A stretch of 64,000 nucleotides of DNA from contig OU015649.1 in assembly GCA_907165275.2 (NCBI GenBank), positions 8,090,001 through 8,154,000 of the forward strand, read 5' to 3'. Of this stretch, positions 20,863 through 32,170 are shown one piece after another; position 1 is the first letter of the stretch; each line of letters opens with the position of its first letter. The DNA is from Zygaena filipendulae (lineage: Eukaryota > Arthropoda > Insecta > Lepidoptera > Zygaenidae). Made by a program: the position numbers and the translations under genes. A model generated the notes under the pieces. It had not been told where the DNA came from, did not search any database, and worked only from the letters and a program-made list of their open reading frames with translations.

Positions 20863-22720
20863 GTATGTAACAATGTTCTCACATACTGACAATCATCAGT
20901 GTCATGATTATCTTTCATTAATATACCCACTGCTTTGGTACAAGACAAACTCTTAATGCAGAGGGTATGTGATAGTTATAAAATGACAATCAACCTGGTG
21001 CTTGGGTTAAACACCAAGTAAGCATCCACTTTTCTGGGTGTTTATTGGGTTTTAATATTCAAGCAATGAGTTTCAAACTGGTTGATAGCCCATTTATAGT
21101 GATAGTCCATTACATGGATTGCTGGATTTCACACACACTTTCAAATTGCATCTGATACGCGGGCAGGTTTCCGAACGATCTTTTCTTTCACTGTTTAGTT
21201 TGTATGTAGTACTTACATGATTATCTTTGAAAAAAAAAAACTGTTACACGAAAGTCTGATTGTGGTGAAATTGTCAGCTCATAAATAAAACATAGTGACA
21301 CTCCATTAAAATGATCTATTCAAGTACTTTCTCACAAGACGGCAGCCTTGTACGTACATGTGTTATGCGTGTGTATCGTAAGGTTGACAGCGAGCTGACA
21401 GTAGCTGTCAGCTGTCAGTAAATAATTGTCACATGTAGATTCTACATCTGTCAAACTTTCCGCGGAATTTCCAATTTCTTGGTCTTCCTGGTTCAAAAAC
21501 TTCATGTTCTCAAAATAAGTTTGTACTTCGTATTTAAACTATTTCATTATATTACGAGTAGATTTTATTAGTAGAAATGAAAAGTTTCCCCGGCCTATCC
21601 GGTCTTATTTTCAATATCCGGCCGGATACCGGAATACTTCTTATATCTCGGAAACTAAATGCCGAGAACTGGTATCTTTTTGCTTGGACGCCCGCATATT
21701 TTATTTAGGGGGATTTAGGGTTTGACTTATCCTTAGGGGTAAATATTTTCAAGAATTGGTTACACAACACTGCATTTGTGGGTAAGAAAGAACTAAGAGG
21801 CGACTCTGCTTGGCGATAGGTGACACCCGAACGCGCCCGGATATTTCCGATCTCGTTCACCGCGCTATATTCAAATCTATAATATTATGTTCGCATCATG
21901 TAATGCAATAAAGGGCCGCATATCCAGCAGCCGGATATCCGGAACTCCAGCCTCGTAGCTTGTCGAATATCCAGTATTCGGCCAAACCACTATCCATTTC
22001 ATCTCTAATTATTAGTATTCGACAGCACTCGTCGTTTAGTGGATTTCGTCGGTTAGTGACTAGTGGAGCTATTCCTAACTGCTAAATGTTTGGTTTTGAG
22101 CTTACTAGGAGTCTCAAAAGTAAACACCTGGCTGGAGCTGTTTCATAATGTGCAAGCATTATTATTGTTATCGGTAAAACCATTGTAGGGCCGGTCCTGC
22201 CTTTAGTGCAGGGCGTGCGGTGCACACGGGCGCCGTTTTTGTGAACGCACTTATATGGAGTCAAGAACTCATGGACCACCGCTCTACGTATATTCTTTGG
22301 GTGCTTAATGTAATATTGCGTAATTATTTAATCACGCGGTACCACATATTATATCCTAACGTCTTGCATGATTAATGATTATTATGCGTAGGTATTATTG
22401 ACAAATGACAGCACTGTTGGACTATTGGTTAGTGATACTGAATACTGATTGCAGCGCCAGGTTTTGCGGGTCCGATTGCCGCATCAAACAGTGACGTGAT
22501 GAACATTTGTGTTTGTCCTGAGTCCGGGTGTTTAGTGTGTATAATAAGTATGTATTTACAACAACAACAAAAAGTACTACATTAGGTGTCTGGTGCCTGG
22601 TGTATACTGTATAGTACAAACTCCGGTTAGGTTGGGGCCGGGTGGCGCAATATAATAATGTCCAAGCATTATTATTATAAGCCGTTTTTAAAAGTATCTA
22701 TGCAGGGAAATTATACTAGA
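20863..22720. other. Intergenic or intronic DNA with a repeat shared with 56085-56260
   Basis: 21310-21450 matches 56085-56250 in inverse orientation through ACATGTAGATTCTACAT, GACAGCGAG and TGTTATGCGTGTGTATCGTA. TTTTTGCTTGGACGCCCGCA at about 21675 is a piece of the 19461-family MITE. The rest is unassigned. Confidence 0.4.
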
Positions 22721-22960
22721 GCGTAAAACGAAGAACGTATTAGTGCGGTTATCAAAGCGACGCGACGCTGCGGCGGCAGCAGCGGCGGTAGTCGGTCTCC
22801 ATGACGACACCAGAGGCGCGTGCCTCCGACGGCGTCCGTGGAGGACGGCCGCGATCAATCGTGAGCTGGGAGCGCGAAAGTTCGCTCCCGCCATCGCTGT
22901 TGCGCATACCATCCGCACACTACGCAGGTACTTCAACCGCACGTGAACTCCGGAAGATGT
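22721..22960. promoter_or_regulatory. GC-rich island, possible promoter
   Basis: About 200 bp rich in G, C and CpG (GCGACGCGACGCTGCGGCGGC) within AT-rich DNA. It holds a CGGAGCTGGGAGCGC-like inverted pair (GGGAGCGCGAA / TTCGCTCCC). Open frames on both strands reflect composition only. It could be an unmethylated promoter or first exon upstream of taiman; no TATA box was seen. Confidence 0.25.
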
Positions 22961-23354
22961 ACTCGTATGTGGAAAAAAATTCGATAGCAGAGTAATAATA
23001 CGGATTATAATTATTATTGTTGTGGCAAAATCAATCGTTCAAATCCGAATTTTGAATTAACATCTGTATTTTTTTTTCCATTTCGCAATCTACAGTCAGC
23101 GCTAAAATTTATATAAGTATACATATATAAATTACAGCATCCGTATGTTTGTGGTCGTATAACTCTAAAGTAGTCGATGGATTGACTTGAAATTTTGAAA
23201 GGTCTTAGCATTTTTACCCAAGAGCACATACATACTTTGTATCCCGAAGCAACCTAACTATAAAAAATTGTGAGATAATTTAAAACGCATAGAATGTTCC
23301 TTTTCGTTGGAAATATCCGAAAAGCCATAGCGAAGCGCCGCCGCGCCGTTTTAG
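22961..23354. other. AT-rich DNA
   Basis: Nothing recognised. Confidence 0.4.
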
Positions 23355-23610
23355 CTAATCTATATGTATAAAAAGCAGAAACTGACTGACTGATCCATCA
23401 ACGCACAGCTGAAACCGCTGGGTCTAGAACTATGAATTTTTTCTCAAATATTTCTTAAATGACGTAGGTGTGCACGAAGAAAAGATTTTTGAAAATTCAA
23501 CCTCTAAGGGGGAACTGGGGTTGCAAAGTTTGTATGGAATAATTCCGCAGGAACTCCGAAATAACTCCGGAATAACGGTGAAACTGCGCGGGACAGCTAG
23601 TGGGTGTTAT
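23355..23610 (-). repeat. Inverted copy of the 13178-type repeat joined to a Helitron 3' end
   Basis: AGCAGAAACTGACTGACTGA at the left corresponds to the end of the 13178 repeat in reverse. The right side (about 23540-23601) is a plus-strand Helitron end (GAACTCCG, then GCGGGACAGCTAG). Confidence 0.6.
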
Positions 23611-23692
23611 TATATAAAAAAGAAAGAAGTTTTATTTAAAAAACCAGAGTAGGTACCTAGTTACCTGTTTAAAATTTGACTTCTAAATACTA

Positions 23693-23941
23693 TTGGCTGG
23701 AGCCAATAATTCAGAGGAAAAGGAACGTGACCTTGACCCCCGGTATAGGCCTAACCTGCCCCAAAAGTTCGTGGTCGATATGAAAGAGATTCCGTTTCGC
23801 GCACGCGCTCCACTGCGGCCCGTCGAATCGATACCGCCCGCGCTCGCCCACGTGACGGAACGCAACGCATTTGCGGGGATTCTTTGCAGAAAACTCGTTT
23901 TAATTACGTTTCATAAACTATCGTGTGCAACTGTGTTTTGA
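23693..23941 (+). other. Unrecognised open frame of about 82 codons
   Basis: The open frame includes SEEKERDLDPRYRPNLPQKF and VERNAF-like text (HVTERNAFAGILCRK) and stops at TGA, which overlaps an AATAAA signal. There is no in-frame ATG near the start; the frame opens after a TAA just upstream. It could be a terminal exon or a fragment of a retrogene. Its base composition is GC-richer than its surroundings. I do not recognise the peptide. Confidence 0.2.
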
Positions 23942-24345
23942 ATAAACTATTAAGCTTCGAATCGTTGCACCTATTTTAATATGATTGAGTTTTGGTTCAC
24001 AGCTGGACGCTGGTAAATGTACTTTAACGGCCGCTCTCGGAGTAGTTTTTATAATTACTTAATTTTAAGTAAAGATTTTAAAAACAAAACTGCCGTACTC
24101 AGAGACATTCATTAAATTAATGTTAATTGGCATTTAACTAATTAAGTTCAATTTAGTTAAATGCTAATCAAGGTAAAATGCTAAGCTATATCGAGGATAT
24201 ATCAAGAAATTTGTGTAAATTCTCTGCTGTTGGGGCACACCGCACAGCCTACCCTCTAAATCTGAGGGCGAGGGGAAATAGTCCACCCCGGTCCCTGGCG
24301 GCAAAGTTCATATCGACTATTGGTGGACTAACACACTTTTTCCAA
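23942..24345. other. Intergenic or intronic DNA with a small inverted repeat
   Basis: CGGCCGCTCTCGGAGTAGTT and CTGCCGTACTCAGAG-like inverted pieces at 24028-24105 relate to the fuller copy at 41342-41449. Confidence 0.4.
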
Positions 24346-24386
24346 TGGGCATGATGACAGGGTATACAAATCTAAATTCTATTTAG
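24346..24386 (-). mobile_element. CRE-bearing TIR element copy D, left part
   Basis: GGGCATGATGACA at the left is the family end. The element continues at 25586 after the inserted hAT-like element; the shared target duplication CTATTTAG joins the two parts. Confidence 0.65.
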
Positions 24387-24709
24387 CGTTCAGGCGCATT
24401 TCGTCCAATTCGCAAATGGTCCAATCCTCCAATTCGCAAATCGTCCAATTCGCAAATGGTCTAATTCGCAAATGGTCCAATTCGCAAATGGTCCAATTCG
24501 CAAATGGTCCAATTCGCAAATGGTCCAATTCGCAAATGGTCCAATTCGCAATTGGTCCAGTTCAAAATTGGGACTTGGTCCAATTTGTAATTGGTCAGAT
24601 AAGTTTCGTTATTTTTATTATTAAGAAGATTACTTATCAATTGTTTGGTGACCCAAATAAATTTAAAAAAAAAAAAAATTAAAGATAAATAAAAAGATTT
24701 TATTTCAGA

Positions 24710-24875
24710 CTAGCTGTTCCCCGTGGTTTCAGCGGCGTTAATTTCGGAGATTTCGTGGGAATTATGGGATAAAAGTACCCTATATCCTTTTCTGTACCCC
24801 TGAAAAAGTGTACTATTTCAAATTTAATGTAGTTTCACACGCATTAATTTCGGAGTTTCCGCGGAAATTTTGGAA
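24710..24875 (-). mobile_element. Helitron fragment inside the hAT-like element
   Basis: CTAGCTGTTCCCCGTGGTTT at 24710, a GGGATAAAAGTACCCTATAT core, then a second truncated hairpin end. The 5' end is missing. Confidence 0.65.
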
Positions 24876-24878
24876 TGA

Positions 24879-25195
24879 ACAAAATTTTAAAAAAATTATT
24901 AAAACCGTCTTCCAAAAACACAAAAATAAAAAGCTAAAAATAAAAAGCTAATAATGACAAAATACCGCTTTACTTAATCCAAAACACAAAAACACACGTA
25001 ATATTATTATTGGTTTGTGCTACAACAGATCGGTTTGAATTCGGTGACAAGCCAAATATGGAGGGGGTAGATGGGCTAAGTCGACTCTTGCCACCAGCTC
25101 TTCGTGAGCAGAATAACCCAAGTAGACACCAGCGGGTTTTTAGTTTTGTGTTTTTGGAAGTCGGTTTTAATTTTTTTTTGTTAAAATTTTGTTTA
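24879..25195. mobile_element. TIR element inside the hAT-like element
   Basis: AACAAAATTTTAA...AAAACCGTCTTCCAAAAA at the left is answered by TTTTTGGAAGTCGGTTTTAA...TTAAAATTTTGTT at the right. The interior shares CCACCAGCTCTTCGTGAGCA with 43510-43545 in inverse orientation. Confidence 0.6.
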
Positions 25196-25585
25196 TTTCT
25201 CGCTTTTAAGTGACTTAGTTGGTAATTTCTCCAAATTACCTCTAGTATTATAATTAAATATTGTATTAAATATAAACATAAGTATATAACTTTATTATTT
25301 AATTAATAATATTTTTATATGCAGTTTTAATTAAAATTAATAATTAACCAAATAATAAAATTGATGAAAAAATTTCCTGATAATAAAAATAACTAAACTT
25401 ATTTAACCAATTACAAGTTGGACCAACTGCGAATTGGACCATTTGCGAATTGGACCATTTGCGAATTGGACCATTTGAGAATTGGACCATTTGCGAATTG
25501 GACCATTTGCTAATTGGACGGTTTGCGAATTGGACATTTTAAACCCTCTGGACCATTTGCGAATTGGACCATTTGCGCCTAAACG

Positions 25586-25815
25586 CTATTTAGTCCGTCA
25601 GTTAGACAGTAAAAAATACTAGAAAGTATTTTTTGCTTTTTCAAATTATTGAAAAAATACTTACTTACCTAGATTAAAATGCACTAAAGTTTAAGAGTGG
25701 GAGCTCGCGATTTCATAGCTAAGTATAATAGTTGTACCTAGGCGTGACGTAACACGAAATTTCAACTCAATGTATCGCCGTTATTTTTTGATTACTTACG
25801 TAAAAAAGGAAATTT
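25586..25815 (-). mobile_element. CRE-bearing TIR element copy D, right part
   Basis: It resumes at TAGTCCGTCAGTTAGACAG and follows the family to TTTTTTGATTACTTACGTAA. The outer right end is lost. The CRE has decayed to TGACGTAA. Confidence 0.6.
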
Positions 25816-25934
25816 ATTACAATTAATTAGCCCATTGTTTATTAGCCCAATACGTACAACCAGTTCCCTCACAATATTTCACTTAACCGTAAAGTCTTGA
25901 GTAATCGATCTATTACAAAAACCCAAAAGGGCCC

Positions 25935-26905
25935 CAAGCGACCTGGGACCCAATTCTCGCCTCCTTCGAAAAAATCTCGAACTCGAGATTGCTGTTCGAT
26001 CCCTATGTCGACCACAAAATCTCGATACTCGAACCTGTTTCTTCGTATCTCCTATTCTCAACACAAATCGAACTAGACTTCGAGTTTATAGTGTAAAATG
26101 TTGCCAGTAAAAGCTTATTCGAAAGCCGTATCCATTCCATTCTACATGATTCATCTGGAGCTAAAAAGGCAGCAGCTTTTTAAAGTTTTTAAATAGTGTG
26201 CATCGTTTTATATCTAGAACTAACATATTTTACAATATATTTGTACCAAAAAAAAGAAAAGTTCTTACTTTTATCACTTTTACAACATCACTTTAATTTT
26301 GTTTAAATTAGTTTGCGTAGTACGGATCGTGATGCATAATATTAGTTTTTGTTTTTACCCGTTTTTGGGGAAGGCAAAGGGATCGTAGTTCATACAGCCT
26401 GAATTGGCTGTATAGAATACGATTCCCTTGTTTTTTTTTTCTGAAGTTATATTTACATCCAATTGGGTTGCTGATATGCATTTCGATGCTTAATCGGAAC
26501 TTTAAGCTATGAAGTTGCAGTTAATTACCACCATAACACTTAATACGGAGTATATTTACTAATACATAATAAACTTCTAAAACTGTAACATATGACTTGG
26601 CTGTATGGCTCAACGTCCCTTGCCTGTCCCAGATGGGGCGAAGATAAAAAACAACAACAACTTCTGAAACTGTCACGCACGACACCGCTATTGGACATTT
26701 ATGAAGATTCGAATTCGAAATTTACGTCTCGACCGCTTCCGACCAGTCGAAGCAGTTCGAACGGCTTTCATTCGAGAAATGTCGAAGTCGACATGTCGAG
26801 AATTGCTCAACTTGACTTCATCTCGATTTAATGTTCGAATTCGAACTTTATCTCGAGTCCGAGTCTACTTCGAATGTGCGAGAATTGCCCCCCTGAGATC
26901 GCATT
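25935..26905. mobile_element. Possible TIR element with TCGA-rich ends
   Basis: GGGACCCAATTCTCGC...TTCGAA near 25948 is inverted at TTCGAATGTGCGAGAATTGC near 26870. Similarity runs about 40 bp through ACTCGAGAT. The flanks inside both ends are rich in TCGAA/TCGAG. The interior has no recognised gene, and frames through the right end reflect the repeat. No target duplication was established. Confidence 0.5.
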
Positions 26906-27763
26906 CTAACCTCCGAATAAGATGCGAAAATTCAACCGCTGGACTATCATGCCTGAAAGAACACAAGGAATTTATCACTATCATTACCTCTAGTCTGAAA
27001 ACATACAAAAAACATATACATCACGATGTGCTCGATCATTTCATAGGATGCTCCTAACAAAAAGATACTGAAGCTAGAAACAAGAAAATTTTCCTATATT
27101 TCTTTTTACGATGTCGACCGATTTTTTCAAAATTTACAGTAGAACGGTTCAGAGTTAGAATTCGAATTCCACACATGTTAACCGTGGGATATAACTAGTT
27201 CCTTTATTTATGGAATATCTATTACCAAGTTATGAGATGGCACTGATTTGAATAATAACTTCCACCTACTCGGCAGCACTTCAATAGATCTCGTTATTAC
27301 TTACTTTCATCTTCCTTTCATATTAACATATAAATCATCCCATAATATTTTTATATTTGCTCGGTTGAAATAAAATGTACTTATAAAAATAAAAACTTCG
27401 TTCTTACATTAATACAACACATGAGATGTTAATTAAACATCTTGATTGGAATTATAATAATACTATTGATGATAATATAGACTGGCCACTCGATCCCCAA
27501 CCAATATGTTACGTGTCTGCTATTTTCATTACTTGTACATTCATTAGATTACTTGACTCTCTTGAGAGAGTGTGGTTCATAAAATAATGTCAATGTAATA
27601 ACTTAATAAGACATCAACCCTTTTGGAATGATAGATAAATACGATTATATGTTTGGGGGCGTATAAAACGTATTTACTGGCAGCTGTGTATACTGAAATT
27701 TTACGGATGCAACTTCAAGGATCGAAAGGTTGATCAAAAGACGTGCGGTAGAAGATTAAAGAG
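26906..27763. other. AT-rich DNA
   Basis: No gene or mobile element recognised. Confidence 0.4.
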
Positions 27764-28095
27764 AATTGGCTACTTGACAAAAATTTTTTTTTTAGTCCGT
27801 CTTGTAGATTATTAAAAAATATTGGACACGTATTTTTTCTTTTTTTACGTACTCAAAAAATAACAGAGATACATTGAGTTGAAATTTCGCGTGACGTCAC
27901 AATTCTGTGTGGTTTGTATGGCGCTTATAATGAATATTGACGTCACGAGCCCCCCACCCTAAACTTTAATGCGCTTTATCTATGTTGATTTTCATTAAAT
28001 TGAAAAAGCAAAAAATACGTGTCTATTATTTTTTTATTTTCTAACTGACGGACTAATTAGAATTTTGATATTCATACCTTGGAGAATACCCAATT
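27764..28095 (+). mobile_element. CRE-bearing TIR element, copy E
   Basis: Ends AATTGGCTACTTGAC and GGAGAATACCCAATT; the same subfamily as 16497-16826. A perfect TGACGTCA lies near 27893 and a TGACGTCACGAGCC-type site follows about 45 bp later, so both CREs are intact. Confidence 0.8.
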
Positions 28096-28281
28096 AAAGG
28101 AGCATGCAGTCGCAACAATTAGCTGGACCGACCTTATTAGGAAAACAACTCACTTGATTTTATGTGTTTGTAAATGCCACCAACGACGACGACCTATAAT
28201 GAAAATGGTTCAATCAAAAATGTTGCATTATTTTATTTAACCACTGCACAAGGTCCTGACCCAGGCTGAATCCTTACATAA

Positions 28282-28465
28282 TCACTACATAGTATAAAAC
28301 AAATTCGCTTCCCGCTGTCTGGTCCCTATTGTATGCTTAGATCTTTAAAACTACGCAACGGATTTTCATGCGGTTTTCACTAACAGATAGAGTGATTCAT
28401 GAGGAAGGTTTATATCTATAGTTTATCCTGTATATGAAATTATCGCGGGTGAAACCGCGCTGAAA
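28282..28465 (+). mobile_element. Helitron, 3' end degraded
   Basis: TCACTACATAGTATAAAACA start and ACTACGCAACGGATTTTC core. The hairpin GCGGGTGAAACCGCG is present but the CTAG end is lost. Confidence 0.65.
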
Positions 28466-29480
28466 TATTATCTTTATGGCTTAGTTACAGTATCACCGTA
28501 CTAGTATGATGCTACCTTGTACGTATAAAGAAGCCGAAACTGCGACCAAGCCGCTGGAATTGTATGAGGGGATCGATGTTGGAAGCGATAGAGGCAGTGA
28601 GTGACTTACGTGATGGATTGAACCTGAATGTATTTGCGTGGAGAAGATAATTTAAACCTCATTCATTACTACACACTATTTATTATTTGTACGTATACTA
28701 TGTACGTATGTACTAACAATAATTCTGTGAGGGGAGAACAGAAAGATCATGCATTATCTCCACTAGCATATTTTTTTGTATCGTTACGTTTTCTATTTTG
28801 CATAATTATGTCGATGAGATTATGAAACATACTCTTGAAATATTTTCTTATAGTCTAAGCCAGTGGTTCCAAAGTTGACTGGATCGCGACCCACCTAACA
28901 AAAACATCTAAACTAGGGACTCACCATTATTTTTTATCATGCTATTGTGGCGACCCCTACGCCACAAGTCACTAACTAAAACGAAGCGACGAGTACTGGC
29001 TATATAGAAGTCCTGAATCGCGCTAACGAAGTTTTCACATTGCGCTGCACATACGACCTCCGACGATCTACAGTTGGCGCCGCGGTTCCCCGGACATACC
29101 ACCTCGCTCGGCGGGAAGCTTCCCCTTTGGTGGCGGTCGAGCCATATCATTCATCCCGCTCCCGCTACACTATCATCAACTGTAGTTAATTTTAATCTCA
29201 ATGAGTTTGACACAATTATTTATTTTGTTATTTTCGGCTTTAAGGGCGGCCCACCAAATATTAGCTCGCCACCCACCACCCACCACAATCACATACTTTG
29301 GGAACCACTGGTCTAAGATAAGTGTGGTCGGTGCCGTTCGTTAGGGTCTGCAAAACTATACTTAATACGTGCTCCAAATGTGTTATAGGCTCTTGGACTT
29401 AAGAGGTAGTTTCTTGATGGTATAATTGGTGTTGCGATCGCATTTATGAGAGTATGTATAATGAAAAATATTGTAGTGGA
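28466..29480. other. Intergenic or intronic DNA
   Basis: 29040-29170 is somewhat GC-rich. TGGTTCCAAAGT near 28865 and ACTTTGGGAACCACTGG near 29296 are inverted, as are GACCC and GGGTGGC flanks, so this may be a 440 bp decayed TIR element. No gene was seen. Confidence 0.35.
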
Positions 29481-29690
29481 ATTAGAATGAAGTGCGCGCT
29501 TGATCCGAGCCCGTGAGTGCGGCTCGCGCTCGCGCTCGCAACGCGACGCAACGCGCCGCGCCGCGGCCGAATGCCACGTCATTGCCATGCCGTGACCCAC
29601 TGACATAGATCCACGGGGCCGCTTGCACCGATATCTGAACGTGACGCGCTCTTCCTCTAGCTGTCTTTCCAGTTGTTATCGTCATGTTTT
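29481..29690. promoter_or_regulatory. CpG-rich island, possible promoter
   Basis: GC-rich with many CpG (GCTCGCGCTCGCGCTCGC; GCGCCGCGCCGCGGCC) in AT-rich surroundings. Frames here are compositional. It may mark a promoter; strand unknown. Confidence 0.25.
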
Positions 29691-30270
29691 GTAATAGTTG
29701 TTGGGTACAACTTGCTCGTATATTATGTTGGTACCTACTAGATATTAAATGGTAAGAATTTAACAAGCAACAAACTGGCCAAACTCATCTGTTACAATGT
29801 AAGCGATTCTCAATAGAAGGATAAAGAATGGATTTCCCTTAGTTTTGTTCTACAAGTATGGCAGTAACACAGTTTTTATAGTCAATTAGGTACCGTCAAA
29901 TACTTGTATTATTGAGCGAAAACATTAAGGAAAACCGGCTGCTTTTCATGTTTACCTCGATTTGTAGTATTTGTTAACGTTGACCCAAAAACCTAATTTA
30001 CGGCCTATTTTAGCTTAGGTCTGTAACACAATGTCATGCAAGTTTCAAATGATTCATAATAAATTCCAATTTATCAATGAATAATGAGTAGATTAATAAG
30101 AACACTGTCTTGCTGGATATGTTTTCTAAACAGTTCGGCATAGGAGGGGTGATAGGTGTGTCGCAACATGACCTTAGAGTGGTTGCGGCCAAGGTTTCGT
30201 TACTGCTGACAACTGTTTTCACTATCTAAATACTACCGAGATGTAACTAAAATAACGTAGCAAATACCTA
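29691..30270. other. AT-rich DNA
   Basis: Nothing recognised. Confidence 0.4.
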
Positions 30271-30450
30271 TCTATATTAATAAAGCGCCAAAGTTTGTGA
30301 GTTGGTTACGTTCAAATGAGTAATCTCTGAATCTATGAACCGATTTTGAAAATTCTTTCACTTATAGGAAGCTACGGCAGTCCTGACTGACATATGATAC
30401 TTTTATCTCGAAATTCCCACGGGAACTCTGAACCCGCGGGGGACAGCTAT
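30271..30450 (+). mobile_element. Helitron
   Basis: TCTATATTAATAAAGCGCCA start and CGCGGGGGACAGCTAT end; the CTAG is mutated. Confidence 0.65.
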
Positions 30451-30484
30451 ATTGAAGAAAGAGTGAAAAAGTGATTACTGTTAA

Positions 30485-31222
30485 TCTATACTTCTATACT
30501 TAATATTATAAAGAGCAAAAGTTTGTGAGTTTGTGACGTTGTAGGGGGTAATCTCTGGATCGACTGAACCGATTTTGAAAATTCTTTCACTTATTGGGAG
30601 CTACAGTAATCCAGAGTGATACACGAACTTTTTATCCCGGAATTCCCGCGGGAACTCCGGAGATTGGGAGTTTGTGAGGTTGTAGGGGGTAATCTCTGGA
30701 TCTACTGAACCGATTTTGAAAATTCTTTCACTTTTAAAAAGCTGCAGTGATCCTAGTGACATAGGGTACTTTTTGTCCCGGGATTCCCTCGGGAACTGGA
30801 GTTTGTGAGGTTATAATCTTTGGCTCTACTGAACAGGTTTTGAAAATTCTTTCACATATAGGGAGCTACAGTGATCCAGCACTCTGGATCACCCAAAAGT
30901 ACCCTATATCACAATATAGGGTACTTTTTACTCCGGAATTCCCGCGGAAACTCCAGTGTTAGTGAGTTCGTGAGTTTGTAGGGGTAATTTCTGGTGCTAC
31001 TGAACTGATTTTGAAAATTCTAATCCGGAATTTCTGCGGGAACTCCAGTGTTAGTGAGTTCGTGAGTTTGTAGGGATAATTTCTGGATCTACTGAACTGA
31101 TTTTGAAAATTATTTTCCTTATAGGAAGCTAAAGTGATCCTGAGTGACATAGGGTACTTTGATCCCGGAATCCCCGCGAGTACTTCAAAATTACCGCGGG
31201 TGAAACCGCGGGGGTCAGCTAG
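30485..31222 (+). mobile_element. Helitron with amplified internal modules (738 bp)
   Basis: TC at 30485 and GGGGTCAGCTAG|T at 31222. Four to five tandem copies of the TCTGGATCTACTGAACCG ... TCCCGGAATTCCCGCGGGAA module make it several times longer than the roughly 200 bp forms. Confidence 0.8.
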
Positions 31223-31510
31223 TTTAGCATAAGGACAGAACTTTTGCAAAATTAAATACTTGTGATGAATAACGTATTTTAATTTGGATAAGGATTATTA
31301 TTATCCTGTTTACATAATGCATTATTTTGGAACAAATTGGATTAGGTACCATAAAAACTAAAAAGGTTATAGTGAGCCAACCTTAAAATATACCTACACA
31401 CATGCTGTCGGCGCTGTCGCTAACTTTTTTTTAGAATTTTTAAAGGGGAACAATTCCGTCATACATTATTTTTGTGTAACTTTAACCGTTTACGCAGCGT
31501 ACACAATATA
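31223..31510. other. AT-rich DNA
   Basis: Less than 300 bp, no element recognised. Confidence 0.4.
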
Positions 31511-32170
31511 GTACAGGAGATACCGATGCTAATTCGGGATTCACCCGAGCGTCGTTGGGACCTATTGGGTTTTGAAAATTAGGAGGTATAAACAAAATAA
31601 GTTTATATGATGTTTTTCCATTTACCGGTGGGTTTAGCTTCTACAGGCTTTTAAAAATGTAAAAAAAATAGTAACATGGAAATACTCGAGCGCGTCAAAT
31701 ATTGTAGTTTAGATACTCCAAGATGTCTCTGATATCGAAAATATATTCATTTGCCGATTTGCGTGGTGGGGGTGGCCATCCGGAAGAAAATGAAAAAAAA
31801 AAAATTACTCCAGCGCGTCAGATATTCAAAGGGGATGTTAAGTGAACCCTAAAAATGATCCCCTTCGAAAATCTGACGATTTGGAGGTGACGCAAGGTAG
31901 TGGCGAATTTTTGAAAATGCAAAAAAAAATCTCAATTTTGAAATTCTCGAGCGTGTCAGATTATTTTACAGAAGGTTCAGCTTGCAGTCCAAGTTATGTT
32001 GGCTTAAAATCTGACAATAATTTTGAGGGATATTATTAATCTGACTGCTAGAAACAAAAATTATGATTTATTTTTAAGATTTTTTTTATTTCTGACGTAA
32101 GTTTAATAACTTTATGAGCTATTTCTTGTTCACAAAAAGCACACTTCATATTTCTATGAAATATGTAAAA
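31511..32170 (+). repeat. Interspersed repeat with CTCGAGCG/GTCAGA motifs, copy 2
   Basis: Near-collinear with 5540-6190, from AGTACAGGAGATACCGATGC to TTTCTATGAAATATGTAAA. A short frame here is not intact in the partner. A more diverged, inverted relative carrying TCTGACGCGCTCGAGTATTTC lies at about 32780-33230. Confidence 0.7.

Larger units (their letters stand above)
24387..25585. mobile_element. hAT-like non-autonomous element with subterminal 16 bp arrays
   Basis: The 1199 bp element is flanked by the 8 bp direct repeat CTATTTAG (24379-24386 and 25586-25593). The ends are CGTTCAGGCGCA and TGCGCCTAAACG. Just inside, a 16 bp unit (CCAATTCGCAAATGGT) is repeated about ten times at 24400-24560 and its reverse complement about nine times at 25420-25580. 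The interior is made of other elements: a Helitron piece and a TIR element. No transposase was seen. The 8 bp duplication and repeated subterminal motifs fit hAT elements. Confidence 0.8.

Noticed and set aside
24400..24600. Regular 16 bp repeats that look like a CRISPR array
   Set aside because: There are no unique spacers, the units abut directly, and the same array recurs inverted at the other end of a transposon in a eukaryotic genome.
26592..27057. Overlapping plus-strand open frames rich in Arg/Ser
   Set aside because: They run through the TCGA-rich repeat end, whose base pattern keeps frames open.
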